A DNA stretch of 64,000 bases from Acidimicrobiia bacterium UBA4744. GTDB taxonomy: Bacteria > Actinomycetota > Acidimicrobiia > Spongiisociales > UBA4744. Each line of letters begins with the position of its first letter. The first letter of the stretch is position 1. The notes under the pieces were generated by a model. That model saw only the letters and a program-made list of their open reading frames with translations, was not told the origin of the DNA and searched no databases. The stretch is from assembly GCA_002403855.1 (NCBI GenBank), contig DHIO01000006.1, forward strand, positions 83,541 to 147,540. The letters run 5' to 3'. Below, in pieces: positions 9,153 through 17,644 of this stretch. The position numbers and the translations under genes are program-made.

Positions 9153-10214
9153 CTAGGAACTCGCCAGCCGCTTCGCGATCAGATCACCGATCTGGTCGGT
9201 GGACATCCCCATGTCGGGGCCTCCCATGGATCCCAGTTCGGGGATGACCGAGGCGGCGGCCTGCTCGATCGCCGAAGCTGCTTCCTGTTCGCCAAGGTGA
9301 TCCAGACACATGGCGCCCGACAACACGGCTGCAATTGGGTTGGCCCAACCCCGTCCGGCGATATCGGGAGCGGACCCATGGACCGGCTCGAACATCGATG
9401 GACAACGGCGTTCCGGGTCGAGATTGCCCGATGCAGCCAAACCCATTCCGCCCTGTACGGCTGCACCGAGGTCGGTGATGATGTCGCCGAACAGATTGTC
9501 GGTCACGACGACATCAAACCGTTCGGGTTCGGTGACCAGATACAAACACATTGCGTCCACGTGGACGTAGCCGACATCCACGCTGGGGTATTCGGCGGCG
9601 ACTTCATCGACGACCCGCTGCCACAGGTCACCGGCATAGGTCAACACGTTGGTCTTGTGGCATAGCGTCAACTTGCCTCGTCGTTGTACGGCCTGGTCAA
9701 AGGCGTAGCGGACCACACGTTCCACTCCCCGGCGGGTGTTGACCGACTCCTGGGTAGCCAGCTCGAATGCGGTTTCCCGATCTCGCACCGCTCCGGCTCC
9801 GGTGTAGAGGCCCTCGGTGTTTTCGCGCACCACAACCAGATCACACCGTTCGGGGGTCAGGTCCTTGATCGGGGTTGGTGCCCCGGGGAACAGTTTGACC
9901 GGCCGAAGGTTGACGTATTGGTCGAAGTCGAAACGTAGCTTCAACAGCAATCCGCGTTCAACCACACCGGGTGGAACTTCGGGGGTACCGATGGCTCCTA
10001 GCAAGATCGCGTCGTGATCGCCGAGTTCCTCCTCAACAGATTCAGGCAAGATTTCCCCGGTGCGTAGGTAGGCGTTTCCACCCAGGTCGTAGTCGGTCGT
10101 TTCGATCTCGAATCCAAAACGCTCGCCTGCCGATCGAAGCGTCTTGAAGGTCTGAGCGGTGACCTCCGGGCCGACCCCGTCACCGCCGATCGCTGCCAGC
10201 CGATACGTTGCCAT
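9153..10214 (-). CDS. leuB: 3-isopropylmalate dehydrogenase
   Basis: Oxidative decarboxylation of 3-isopropylmalate to 2-oxoisocaproate in leucine synthesis, NAD-dependent, in the cytoplasm. The 353-residue protein starts [18 protein letters not shown] and contains [12 protein letters not shown], the substrate loop [17 protein letters not shown], the metal-binding [15 protein letters not shown] and the NAD-binding [20 protein letters not shown]. The RENTEGLY form also occurs in isocitrate and tartrate dehydrogenase relatives, but the position directly after leuA settles the assignment. It is the last gene of the ilv-leu run, 11 nt after leuA. No leuCD is in the window. Confidence 0.92.
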   Translation of the reverse strand: MATYRLAAIGGDGVGPEVTAQTFKTLRSAGERFGFEIETTDYDLGGNAYLRTGEILPESVEEELGDHDAILLGAIGTPEVPPGVVERGLLLKLRFDFDQYVNLRPVKLFPGAPTPIKDLTPERCDLVVVRENTEGLYTGAGAVRDRETAFELATQESVNTRRGVERVVRYAFDQAVQRRGKLTLCHKTNVLTYAGDLWQRVVDEVAAEYPSVDVGYVHVDAMCLYLVTEPERFDVVVTDNLFGDIITDLGAAVQGGMGLAASGNLDPERRCPSMFEPVHGSAPDIAGRGWANPIAAVLSGAMCLDHLGEQEAASAIEQAAASVIPELGSMGGPDMGMSTDQIGDLIAKRLASS

Positions 10215-10225
10215 GCGGCCTCCGA

Positions 10226-11761
10226 TCAGAGGTTGTCCATCACCGAGTCGGAAATCACCGTCCGGGCCGCCTTGTTGAGCGCGTGCACGAAAGCGCGGGC
10301 GGACCCCTCGACCACGTCGGTCGACACACTCCGGCCTGCGAAGATGTCACCACCCATCCGCACCACCACATTGATCTCCGCCATCGCGTCGGCGCCCTTG
10401 GTGATCGGAACCACCCGGTAATCGACGAGCTTGGCGTCGATGCCGAAGGCTTTCTTGAGGGCGTCGAAGGTGGCATGGACCATGCCGTCACCTTCGCCTT
10501 CGAACTCGAGAGTCAGTCCGCGCGCCTCGACTCGCACCGAGGCCTGCGGGGCCACAGCACTTCCGCCGGCCACTTTCATGGACACGAACCTCACCACCTC
10601 GTCGATATCGCGGGCCTCCTCATTGACGATGGCCCGGATCTCCTCCTCGTTGATCTCAACCTTGCGGTCGGCCAAGTCCTTCACGCGGGCGAAAGCCCGC
10701 TTGAACTCCTCGTCGTCGAGGGCGATGTCCATCTTCCGGAGCGCATCGGCGAACCCGGCGCGTCCGGAGTGTTTCCCGACGACGATCTGGCTTTCCTGAC
10801 CCACCGAGGCGGCGTCCATGATCTCGTAGGTCTCCCGATCCTGGAGGACCCCGTGTTGATGGATTCCCGACTCGTGGGCGAAGGCGTTCCGGCCTACCAC
10901 CGCCTTGTTGAATTGCACCGGATACCCCGTCAAGCGTGACACGAGACGGCTGGTCTCGAGGATCTGCGTGGTGTCGGCGGCGATCTCGACTCCAAAGCGG
11001 TCCTGGCGGGTCTTGATCGCCATGATCACTTCCTCTGTCGAGGTGTTCCCGGCCCGTTCGCCTATCCCGTTGATGGCGCCTTCGATCTGACGTGCCCCGG
11101 CTGAGACGGCAGCCAGCGAGTTGGCAACCGCCAGGCCGAGGTCGTTGTGGCAGTGGGTCGAAACGATCACATCCTCGCGTCCTCCCCGCACCTCGTCGTA
11201 GACCCGGCTCATCAACTCGACGAACTCGGTCGGGGTTGCGTACCCGACGGTGTCGGGGATGTTGATCGTGGTGGCACCGGCCTCCACTGCGGCCCTGCAG
11301 ACTGCAACCACGAAATCGGGATCCGAGCGAGTGGCGTCCTGCGGAGAGAACTCGACGTCTTCGCAATAGTCGCGGGCACGCCTCACCCCCTCGACGACGG
11401 ATTGCAGCACCTCTTCCGGCGTCATCTTCAACATCCGTTCCATATGGATGGGGGAGGTGGAGTTGAACACATGGATGCGTGCCTTTTCGGCTTCTCGAAG
11501 GGCATCCCAGGCACGATCGATGTCGTCGGGGTGGGTGCGAGCCAGACTGGCGATGACCGGGCCTTTCACTTCCGCAGCGATTCGGGACACCGATTCGAAA
11601 TCACCGGGCGAAGAGGCGGCGAAACCCGCTTCGATCACATCGACTTTCAAACGGGCCAGTTGCCCGGCGATGGCTACCTTCTCTTCTGGTGTCAGTGCGA
11701 TCCCGGGGGCCTGTTCCCCGTCCCGCAGCGTCGTGTCAAAGATGATCAAGCGGTCTTGCAT
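10226..11761 (-). CDS. leuA: 2-isopropylmalate synthase
   Basis: Condenses acetyl-CoA with 2-oxoisovalerate, the committed step of leucine synthesis. The 511 residues match the LeuA type 1 family: [13 protein letters not shown] at residues 8-20 (catalytic Arg and metal-binding Asp), [11 protein letters not shown] with the metal-binding Hx[13 protein letters not shown], and a C-terminal LeuA dimer domain from about residue 370 that in the family gives feedback inhibition by leucine. The ATG start is followed by [11 protein letters not shown]. Between ilvC and leuA lie 157 nt with a striking palindromic repeat (11805-11834), so leuA may have its own control in addition to read-through from ilvC. 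Confidence 0.96.
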   Translation of the reverse strand: MQDRLIIFDTTLRDGEQAPGIALTPEEKVAIAGQLARLKVDVIEAGFAASSPGDFESVSRIAAEVKGPVIASLARTHPDDIDRAWDALREAEKARIHVFNSTSPIHMERMLKMTPEEVLQSVVEGVRRARDYCEDVEFSPQDATRSDPDFVVAVCRAAVEAGATTINIPDTVGYATPTEFVELMSRVYDEVRGGREDVIVSTHCHNDLGLAVANSLAAVSAGARQIEGAINGIGERAGNTSTEEVIMAIKTRQDRFGVEIAADTTQILETSRLVSRLTGYPVQFNKAVVGRNAFAHESGIHQHGVLQDRETYEIMDAASVGQESQIVVGKHSGRAGFADALRKMDIALDDEEFKRAFARVKDLADRKVEINEEEIRAIVNEEARDIDEVVRFVSMKVAGGSAVAPQASVRVEARGLTLEFEGEGDGMVHATFDALKKAFGIDAKLVDYRVVPITKGADAMAEINVVVRMGGDIFAGRSVSTDVVEGSARAFVHALNKAARTVISDSVMDNL

Positions 11762-11804
11762 GGTTGCTCCAAGAGGTCGTGTTGAGGACTGGACGGATGC
11801 TCGA

Positions 11805-11834
11805 TACTGAGTACTCGGTACTCAGTACTCAGTA
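11805..11834. repeat. Perfect palindrome with tandem extra half-site between ilvC and leuA
   Basis: TACTGAGTAC (11805-11814), a TCG spacer and GTACTCAGTA (11818-11827) form a perfect 10-bp inverted repeat, followed directly by another CTCAGTA copy (11828-11834). The unit GTACTCA is therefore repeated in tandem and inverted. It lies about 45 nt upstream of the leuA start, so it could be an operator, an RNA hairpin in the ilv-leu transcript, or a small dispersed repeat. The sequence shows the symmetry only. Confidence 0.85.
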
Positions 11835-11835
11835 G

Positions 11836-11865
11836 GCCGGGTCGGCTTCGGGAGCCGCCCGGCCG
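11836..11865 (-). other. GC-rich hairpin after ilvC
   Basis: Read on the minus strand, GGCCGGGCGGCT and AGCCGACCCGGCC can pair with two small mismatched or bulged positions around a CCCGA loop. It lies between the ilvC stop and the palindrome before leuA. There is no U tract, so it may stabilise the upstream mRNA or act as a partial attenuator rather than a strong terminator. Confidence 0.4.
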
Positions 11866-11918
11866 TCAAAGTGCGAGGAGACCGCCGGCCGAGTGGGGGG
11901 AGGTAGTCACTGCAGTCC

Positions 11919-12926
11919 TCATTCCGGCGGAGCCTTGGGGGTGAGGAACGGCATCATCGTTCGAAGGTGCGCGCCCACCTCTTCCACCGGGTGGTGGCGG
12001 TCGGCCCGGCGCCGTTCCAGGAGGTAGGGGGCGCCTTCTCGGGCCTGAGCCAGCCACTCGCTGGCAAAGGCTCCGGACTGGATCTCGGCGAGGATCCCCC
12101 TCATTTCCTTTCTGGTCTCCTCCGTCACGATGCGGGGCCCCCGTGTGTAGTCGCCGTACTCAGCCGTATCGGAAACCGAATACCGCATGTACGAGAGGCC
12201 TCCCTCGTACAGCAGGTCGACGATCAGCTTCAGCTCGTGGAGTGTTTCGAAGTAGGCAGATTCGGGCTGGTAGCCGGCTTCAACGAGTGTGTCGAAGGAA
12301 GCCTTGATCAGCGACGAGACGCCGCCGCACAGGATGACCTGTTCTCCGAACAGGTCCGTCTCGGTCTCCTCCTTGAAGGTCGTTTCGAGTACGCCGGCTC
12401 GCGTGCCGCCGATGGCCCGGGCATAGGAGAGTCCCAACTCATGCGCGTTGCCGGAGGCGTCCTGGTGGATGGCGAGGAGGCACGGCACCCCGGACCCTTC
12501 GGTGTAGGTGCGCCTAACCAGATGCCCCGGTCCTTTGGGAGCAACCATCACCACGTCTACGGCGCCGGGCGGCTCGATGACGCCGAAGTGGATGTTGAAG
12601 CCGTGTGCGAAGAAGAGCGCATCTCCGGGATCGAGGTTGGGTGCGATCTCTTCGGCATAGAGGTCGCCCATGTGCTGGTCGGGTACCAGCAGCATGATGA
12701 CGTTGGCCGACCGGGCGGCTTCGTCGGGCGTCATAACCGTGAGTCCCGCCCGCTCCGCGTCCGACCGACTCGACGAACCCTGGCGCAGGCCGACGACCAC
12801 GTCGACTCCGGATTCCCTCAGGTTGAGTGCGTGGGCGTGGCCTTGGCTGCCGTATCCGATCACGGCGACCTTGCGGCCCGCCAGTACTGAAGGATCGGCG
12901 TCCTGGTCGTAGAAGATGGTCGCCAT
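11919..12926 (-). CDS. ilvC: Ketol-acid reductoisomerase (NADP+)
   Basis: Mg2+ and NADPH-dependent isomeroreduction of acetolactate/acetohydroxybutyrate, second step of valine and isoleucine synthesis. The 335 residues are class I (short) [21 protein letters not shown] near residue 24, the cofactor-specificity loop [11 protein letters not shown] with several Ser typical of NADPH use, [14 protein letters not shown] and [12 protein letters not shown] with acidic metal ligands, and the C-terminal knotted helical domain ([11 protein letters not shown]). The start is the ATG of [13 protein letters not shown]. It follows ilvH by about 10 nt in the same operon. Confidence 0.97.
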   Translation of the reverse strand: MATIFYDQDADPSVLAGRKVAVIGYGSQGHAHALNLRESGVDVVVGLRQGSSSRSDAERAGLTVMTPDEAARSANVIMLLVPDQHMGDLYAEEIAPNLDPGDALFFAHGFNIHFGVIEPPGAVDVVMVAPKGPGHLVRRTYTEGSGVPCLLAIHQDASGNAHELGLSYARAIGGTRAGVLETTFKEETETDLFGEQVILCGGVSSLIKASFDTLVEAGYQPESAYFETLHELKLIVDLLYEGGLSYMRYSVSDTAEYGDYTRGPRIVTEETRKEMRGILAEIQSGAFASEWLAQAREGAPYLLERRRADRHHPVEEVGAHLRTMMPFLTPKAPPE

Positions 12927-12936
12927 CAGTCCTCCC

Positions 12937-13437
12937 TCACCCGATCGCTCGCAACTTGCGAGTCTTGGTATCCCGTCCCATGGCGATTCGACCCGACTTG
13001 ACCAACTCGACGATCCCGTAGGGTCGCACCAGTTCGACGAAGTCGTTGATCTTCCGTGGTTCGCCGATGACCTGGAAGCACATGCTGGCCGTGCTCACGT
13101 CGATGACCGTGGCCTTGAAGATCGTTCCGATCTCCAACAGCTCGCCGCGTTTGCCGGGCGCTGCCGAAACCCGAATGAGCATGATCTCGCGCTCCAGTGA
13201 CGTCTGCGGGTCGAGTTCTGTGATCCGGACCACGTTGACCAGCTTGTGCAGTTGTTTCTTGACCTGCTCCATCTCGGGGGCGTCGACGACGATCGTCATG
13301 CGCGACATGCCCTCATCGGCCGTAGGCCCCACTGCCATTGAGTGGATGTTGAAACCTCGCCGGGCCAGCAGCGAGGAAATCCTCGCCAGCACCGACGGCT
13401 TGTTTTCGACGAGGACGGAGAGAATATGCTGGCTCAC
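12937..13437 (-). CDS. ilvH: Acetolactate synthase small (regulatory) subunit
   Basis: Regulatory subunit that binds valine through an N-terminal ACT domain and activates the large subunit. The 166-residue protein starts [31 protein letters not shown], the typical ACT-domain opening, and has a second conserved C-terminal domain ([29 protein letters not shown]). The GTG start at 13437 overlaps the ilvB stop codon by 4 nt (GTGA), which both fixes the start and implies translational coupling for subunit balance. The same frame stays open far upstream inside ilvB, but that extension is not coding. Confidence 0.95.
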   Translation of the reverse strand: MSQHILSVLVENKPSVLARISSLLARRGFNIHSMAVGPTADEGMSRMTIVVDAPEMEQVKKQLHKLVNVVRITELDPQTSLEREIMLIRVSAAPGKRGELLEIGTIFKATVIDVSTASMCFQVIGEPRKINDFVELVRPYGIVELVKSGRIAMGRDTKTRKLRAIG

Positions 13438-15137
13438 GGCAGATCCTCCCTGCTGAGGATGATGTCGTCGTTGGAGCCCCCGGCCGGAACCATCGGAAAC
13501 ACCATCTCTTCGGAATCGGTGACGAATTGGACCACCACGGGCCGGTCGTCGATGGCCAGTGACTTCTCGATGGCGGGTCCCACCTCTTCTGGAGTGTCGG
13601 CGCGCAATCCAACACAACCCATTGCATCGGCGAGCTTCACGTAGTCGGGGAAGTCCTTGCCGAGGTCGACGGCCGACAAGCGACCTCCGTAGAAGAGGTT
13701 CTGCCACTGCTTGACCATCCCGTGGGCACCGTTGTTGAAGACCGCCACCTTGATGGGGATTCCCTCGGCTGATGCGGTGATCAGCTCTTGGGGGGTCATC
13801 TGGAAACAGCCGTCCCCGTCGATGGCGTACACCTGCTCGTCGGGCCGGCCCACCTTGGCGCCGATCGCGGCCGGCACCGCGAAGCCCATCGTCCCGAGGC
13901 CCCCGGAGTTGATCCATTTCCGGGGTTCGGTGAACTTCCAGTACTGAGAGGCCCACATCTGGTGTTGTCCGACCCCGGAAACGAGGATGGTGTCGCTTCC
14001 GGCCAGGCGGTTCAGTTCCTCGACGACGTACTGAGGCTTGATCGGCCCGTCGGGGTGCTGGTTGTAGCGCAACGGATAGTCGCGTTGCCAAGCTGCGACC
14101 GTGTCGAGCCATTCACGGCGTTCCGGGGCGTCGCGGCCATCCCACTTCGACAGGAGCTCCTCCAAGACTTTTCGGGCGTCGCCGACGATCGGGACGTCCG
14201 GGACCCGGACCTTCCCGATCTCGGCCGGGTCGACGTCGGCATGGATGATTCTGGCGCCGGGGGCAAAGGTGGCCGGATTGCCGGTCACCCGGTCGTCGAA
14301 ACGAACCCCGATCGCTATCAGCAAATCCGCCTGCTGCATCGCCGTGACTGCCGTGTAGTTTCCGTGCATGCCGGGCATGCCGAGGGCGAGCGGATGGTCG
14401 TCGGGGATGGCGCCCCGGCCCATGAGGGTCGTCACGACCGGGATGCGGGTGGCCTCGGCGAACCGCAGCAGCTCCCGGTGGGCGTAGGCCTTGATAATCC
14501 CGCCGCCGACATAGAGCACCGGTCGTTCCGAGGCTTCGACGAGCTTGATCGCGTCCTTGATGGGGCGAGGGTGGGCGTCGACGGTGGGCCGGTAGCCGGG
14601 CAGGCTCAGCTTGGCCGGCTTGTGCCACACCATCTCGCCGTTCAGGACGTCTTTGGGCAGGTCGATGAGTACCGGTCCGGGCCGGCCGGTGGCGGCAATG
14701 TGGAACGCCTCGCGGACCACGTCGGGGATTTCACGCGGGTCGGTGACGTAGTAGTTGTGCTTGGTGGCCGGCATGGTGATCCCGGTTGTATAGGCTTCCT
14801 GGAAGGCGTCGTTGCCGACGGCATGGGTAGCAACCTGGCCGGTGATGGCGACCATCGGCACCGAATCGACGAGCGCGTCGGCAAGGGGTGTGACCAGATT
14901 GGTGGCCGCCGGGCCAGACGTCACCATGGCCACCCCCACCCGTCCGGTCGCCCAGGCGTATCCTTCGGCCATGTGCCCGGCGCCTTGTTCGTGCCGGGCC
15001 AGGATGTGCCTGATGGGGCTGTCGAGGATCGGGTCGTAGGCGGGAAGGATGGCACCACCGGGTACCCCGAAGACAACCTCGACCCCTTCGTGTTCGAGTG
15101 CCGTGATGAGGGCTCGGGCTCCGCTCATGGTGCTCAT
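13434..15137 (-). CDS. ilvB: Acetolactate synthase large (catalytic) subunit
   Basis: ThDP- and FAD-dependent enzyme that makes acetolactate or acetohydroxybutyrate, first common step of branched-chain amino acid synthesis. The 567 residues show the catalytic Glu region RHEQGAGHMAEGYAWATG near residue 49, the FAD-binding middle domain, and the ThDP/Mg2+ motif GDGCFQMTPQELITASAEGIPIKVAVFNN near the C-terminus. The ATG at 15137 has AAAGGA seven bases upstream. It is the first structural gene of the operon and lies just downstream of a complete transcription attenuator. Confidence 0.97.
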   Translation of the reverse strand: MSTMSGARALITALEHEGVEVVFGVPGGAILPAYDPILDSPIRHILARHEQGAGHMAEGYAWATGRVGVAMVTSGPAATNLVTPLADALVDSVPMVAITGQVATHAVGNDAFQEAYTTGITMPATKHNYYVTDPREIPDVVREAFHIAATGRPGPVLIDLPKDVLNGEMVWHKPAKLSLPGYRPTVDAHPRPIKDAIKLVEASERPVLYVGGGIIKAYAHRELLRFAEATRIPVVTTLMGRGAIPDDHPLALGMPGMHGNYTAVTAMQQADLLIAIGVRFDDRVTGNPATFAPGARIIHADVDPAEIGKVRVPDVPIVGDARKVLEELLSKWDGRDAPERREWLDTVAAWQRDYPLRYNQHPDGPIKPQYVVEELNRLAGSDTILVSGVGQHQMWASQYWKFTEPRKWINSGGLGTMGFAVPAAIGAKVGRPDEQVYAIDGDGCFQMTPQELITASAEGIPIKVAVFNNGAHGMVKQWQNLFYGGRLSAVDLGKDFPDYVKLADAMGCVGLRADTPEEVGPAIEKSLAIDDRPVVVQFVTDSEEMVFPMVPAGGSNDDIILSREDLP

Positions 15138-15160
15138 CGCCTGTTCCTTTCCCTGGTATG

Positions 15161-15191
15161 AAAAAACCCTCCGGCTTCTGGCAACGGAGGG
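15161..15191 (-). terminator. Attenuator terminator of the ilvB operon
   Basis: On the minus strand CCCTCCG pairs with CGGAGGG around an 11-nt loop and is followed at once by six T. It lies 24-54 nt before the ilvB start and after a leader peptide, so it would stop transcription before the operon when branched-chain aminoacyl-tRNAs are plentiful. Confidence 0.88.
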
Positions 15192-15193
15192 CG

Positions 15194-15219
15194 GCGCACG
15201 CGTCTGGTGACACGTGCGC
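15194..15219 (-). promoter_or_regulatory. Pause hairpin of the ilvB attenuator
   Basis: GCGCACG and CGTGCGC form a perfect 7-bp stem with a 12-nt loop. Its first arm begins at the last base of the leader-peptide stop codon, so a ribosome at the end of the leader would cover it. This fits the 1:2 hairpin of a classical attenuator; I could not define a convincing antiterminator pairing by eye. Confidence 0.65.
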
Positions 15220-15254
15220 TAGGTAAGTACGAGAATGGTGCTGATGGTTCTCAT
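15219..15254 (-). CDS. ilvB leader peptide (branched-chain amino acid attenuator peptide)
   Basis: A minus-strand mini-gene encodes MRTISTILVLT and a TAG stop. Six of eleven residues are Ile, Leu, Val or Thr, with an ILVL run just before the end, the hallmark of leader peptides that sense charged branched-chain tRNAs (in E. coli the ilv leaders also use Thr). It is followed by a pause hairpin and a U-tailed terminator before ilvB. The ATG lies 13 nt after the -10 box, so the 5' leader is only about 6-7 nt and lacks a Shine-Dalgarno site. Too short for automatic gene calling. Confidence 0.82.
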   Translation of the reverse strand: MRTISTILVLT

Positions 15255-15267
15255 GGTTGAGCGCGGC

Positions 15268-15296
15268 AGTATGCGGGATGTCGACGACTATGTCAA
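15268..15296 (-). promoter_or_regulatory. Promoter of the ilvB-ilvH-ilvC-leuA-leuB operon
   Basis: On the minus strand a perfect -35 box TTGACA (15291-15296) is separated by 17 nt from the -10 box CATACT (15268-15273). Transcription would start about 6-7 nt before the leader-peptide ATG. It is the best -35/-10 pair I found in the window. Confidence 0.82.
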
Positions 15297-15362
15297 GGAG
15301 TGATCAGGGAATGAGGGCGTGGCGAGACCTGGGTTCTGCTCGGAATAGCCGGATGTGATGGG

Positions 15363-15773
15363 GTGGACTTTGAACGGGGGACCAATGCGCGTGCCACGCT
15401 CCTGAGGGTCGACGGCGTCATCAACCTGTTTCTGGGCGTGCTGCTGATGGCGTTCCCCGAGGGTCTGGTCGAGACACTCGGGCTCCCGCCCTCGAATGAG
15501 AGGTTCTATCCGAACGTCCTTGGGGCGGTTCTATTCGGAATCGGGATAGCGCTGCTCCTCGAGGCGAGCCGTCTTCCGGGTGGCATGGTCGGGCTGGGCT
15601 TGGGCGGGGCCGTGGCAATCAACCTCTTGGCAGCCGCGGTCCTCATCGTTTGGCTCTTTTGGGGTGATCTGGAACTCCCCACTCGCGGTCGGGTACTGCT
15701 CGGGGTGTTGTCGGCCGCTCTGGTGGCCATCAGCAGCTTCGAGCTGTGGGTACGGTGGAACCGGCGGCCCTGA
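15363..15773 (+). CDS. Small four-helix membrane protein of unknown function
   Basis: A 136-residue protein with four hydrophobic segments (residues about 17-32, 50-66, 73-98 and 108-125) and few charged residues; it resembles the many small uncharacterised four-helix membrane proteins of bacteria. It has no motif that allows a function to be named. Start at GTG 15363. It lies divergent from the ilvB promoter and about 40 nt upstream of the NYN-domain gene, so the two may be co-transcribed. The hydrophobicity and codon use support a real gene. Confidence 0.72.
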   Translation: MDFERGTNARATLLRVDGVINLFLGVLLMAFPEGLVETLGLPPSNERFYPNVLGAVLFGIGIALLLEASRLPGGMVGLGLGGAVAINLLAAAVLIVWLFWGDLELPTRGRVLLGVLSAALVAISSFELWVRWNRRP

Positions 15774-15810
15774 AGCCGGGTCCGTCAGTCCGATGTGCCA
15801 CCATGGGATC

Positions 15811-17049
15811 ATGAGCGACTGGATCCCGCCGGAACTTCTCCAGCCGGCCTTCAGAGCCGTTCGCAAGGCTCTGCGCGACCTCGATCCGGATGAGGTCCCC
15901 GCGGTCCTGCGCCGGATCGCCGGTCAGAGCGGGCGTCGCCTGCCGCCGCCTTTGGCGCGCAAGCTGATGGAGAAGCTCGACGAGGACGAGTGGCTTCGGG
16001 AGAAGGCTGCGGAATCGGGGGCCGACCTCGATCCGGACAGTTCCGACCCGGCCAGGGCGGTGTCCGCTCTCTTCTTGCTGCGTCCGGAAGGGTGGGAGGA
16101 ACGTGCCAGGGAGGCTGTGGAACACCGTGCCACCGGAACTCAGCTGGCCCTAACCCAGACGCTGAAACGAACCATCGCCGATCTTGAGCAGCAGTTGGAT
16201 GTTTCCCGGGAGAAGGCCCGGACCGCCCAGCAGCGCGCCCAAGCTGCAGAGTTCGAAGCCGAACGGAAGTCCCAGGTCGCACGTAGCGCGATCGAGACGG
16301 CGCGCAAGGAGGAGCGAGAAACCGCGGAGGAACTCCGTCGCAGCCATGAGGACCTCGAGGCCCGGAATCGGCGGCTGACGGACGACCTCGAGGAAGCAAG
16401 CGATCGGATCGTCTCACTACGCGACGAACTGCTACGGGCCAGAAGAGCAGGGCGAGGATTCTCGGCTCCGGTCGGTCCTCAGGCGTGGGCATCTCGCGAC
16501 CCGTTGGATGTCGCTCGGATGCTGGACGAGATCGTCGAGGCCATCCGTCCCGAGGCGGTTGCTCCGGCTCTCGAGGCCGCCGAGGACGCGGCTCCGCGAT
16601 TCGGGCTTCCGCCCGGGATCAGCCCTGATGCGAAGGACGCCGTGGCCTGGCTGGTGTCGTATCAGGAGCCGTTCAGCCTCGTGGTCGACGGGTACAACGT
16701 CACGTTCCTCCTCGATGAGGAGGGTTTCACCGATCCGGCCGTCCGCGATCGGTTGAATGAGGGACTGGCCCGCTTCCGCCGTGCTGCGGCGGCGCCCACC
16801 CGGGTGATCGTCGTGTACGACTCGGCGCAGGCCGGCGGGGTGAGTTTCAGCACCGGACCCGGGGGGATCGAGGTCCGGTTCACCGAGGCCGGGTACACCG
16901 CCGATGAAGAGATCCTTTCCATTGCTGCGGGGGCTCCACTGCGTCTGGCGGTGGTGAGCACCGACCGACGGGTACGGGAGGGAGCCGAGGAATTCGGAGC
17001 GCTCGGGTTGTGGAGTCAGGCGCTCGTTGCCTGGCTGGAGCGCCGCTAA
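15811..17049 (+). CDS. NYN (YacP/Rae1-like) ribonuclease-domain protein with coiled coil
   Basis: A 412-residue cytoplasmic protein. The N-terminal 100 residues are helical; residues about 105-215 are a long charged coiled coil (DLEQQLDVSREKARTAQQ onward); and the last 150 residues form a PIN-like NYN domain of the YacP type: LVVDGYNVTFLL with the first acidic residue, VIVVYDSAQAGG, and VVSTDRRVREGAEEFGA with the late Asp. In Bacillus the related Rae1 cuts mRNA at the ribosome; the role here is inferred only. The ATG at 15811 gives MSDWIPPELLQPAFRAV; the frame is open upstream, but that part overlaps the previous gene. A GC-rich hairpin (CGCCGC-TAA-GCGGCG) spans the stop codon. Confidence 0.85.
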   Translation: MSDWIPPELLQPAFRAVRKALRDLDPDEVPAVLRRIAGQSGRRLPPPLARKLMEKLDEDEWLREKAAESGADLDPDSSDPARAVSALFLLRPEGWEERAREAVEHRATGTQLALTQTLKRTIADLEQQLDVSREKARTAQQRAQAAEFEAERKSQVARSAIETARKEERETAEELRRSHEDLEARNRRLTDDLEEASDRIVSLRDELLRARRAGRGFSAPVGPQAWASRDPLDVARMLDEIVEAIRPEAVAPALEAAEDAAPRFGLPPGISPDAKDAVAWLVSYQEPFSLVVDGYNVTFLLDEEGFTDPAVRDRLNEGLARFRRAAAAPTRVIVVYDSAQAGGVSFSTGPGGIEVRFTEAGYTADEEILSIAAGAPLRLAVVSTDRRVREGAEEFGALGLWSQALVAWLERR

Positions 17050-17055
17050 GCGGCG

Positions 17056-17399
17056 GTGGACCCGGCTTCTCACTCTTCCAGTCGGCGGCGGACGCCGAGT
17101 GGGCAGCGGTGCGACCGATGGCTCTCGGCATCGGCCGTCCGGCAGGCTGTCGGTCGGTTCGACCCCACAGCCCTCAGCGAGGCTCCCGTCGGCACCGAGG
17201 AAACCGGCCGCATCGGCACAACCGGTTTTCGCCGGACTATGACCAGACCCGGCGACGAGGCGGCTAGGCCAGGGCATTCTGCCTCGGCCGGACGGGTCGT
17301 CGAGCTAGGGAACCGGGAGGACTCCGTCCACCGAGCGCGTCTCAGAAGGATTTCTTGTCGCACCCATTCTCTACATTGGGGACCAGGTATCGAAGAACC
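17056..17399. other. Intergenic region without recognisable gene
   Basis: This 340-nt interval between the NYN-domain gene and the CxxC mini-protein gives only arginine- and serine-rich shadow frames on both strands and no domain echo. I found no convincing promoter; TACATT at about 17373-17378 lacks a good -35 partner. It may be decayed DNA. Confidence 0.5.
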
Positions 17400-17410
17400 G
17401 GAGGACGCGA

Positions 17411-17614
17411 ATGCGGATCGACTGCGACGAGTGTGTCATGCAGTACACCGTCACCTGCAACGACTGTGTGGTGACATTCCTCCTGCGCGAGCAAGACGGT
17501 CCGGTCGAGTTGGACCGGTCGGAGGCGGAGGCACTCAGTGTCATGGCCGATGCGGGACTGGTGCCGAGACTTCGCCTGGTAGGCCCGGAAGACGATCTGG
17601 AGGCCACCGGCTGA
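17411..17614 (+). CDS. Small double-CxxC protein, probably metal binding
   Basis: A 67-residue protein starting MRIDCDECVMQYTVTCNDC, with two CxxC pairs (Cys5/8 and Cys16/19) spaced like a zinc or iron site, followed by a strand-rich acidic part. Small proteins of this type are conserved in actinobacteria without known function as far as I recall. The ATG is preceded by GGAGG (17400-17404) at a good distance, supporting translation. It lies convergent to ilvD, 30 nt away, and stands alone. Confidence 0.72.
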   Translation: MRIDCDECVMQYTVTCNDCVVTFLLREQDGPVELDRSEAEALSVMADAGLVPRLRLVGPEDDLEATG

Positions 17615-17644
17615 GGAGGTTGTCTCCGGGGCCTCGTCTGGTGA

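Noticed and set aside
9153..9665. Plus-strand frames opposite leuB (for example 8769-9665)
   Set aside because: They are antisense shadows of leuB, apart from the sigma-like part before 9130.
12937..14112. 391-codon minus-strand frame covering ilvH and part of ilvB
   Set aside because: Only the last 166 codons (ilvH) are coding; the upstream part is a shadow of ilvB and is Arg/Gly-rich noise. The true start is the GTG overlapping the ilvB stop.
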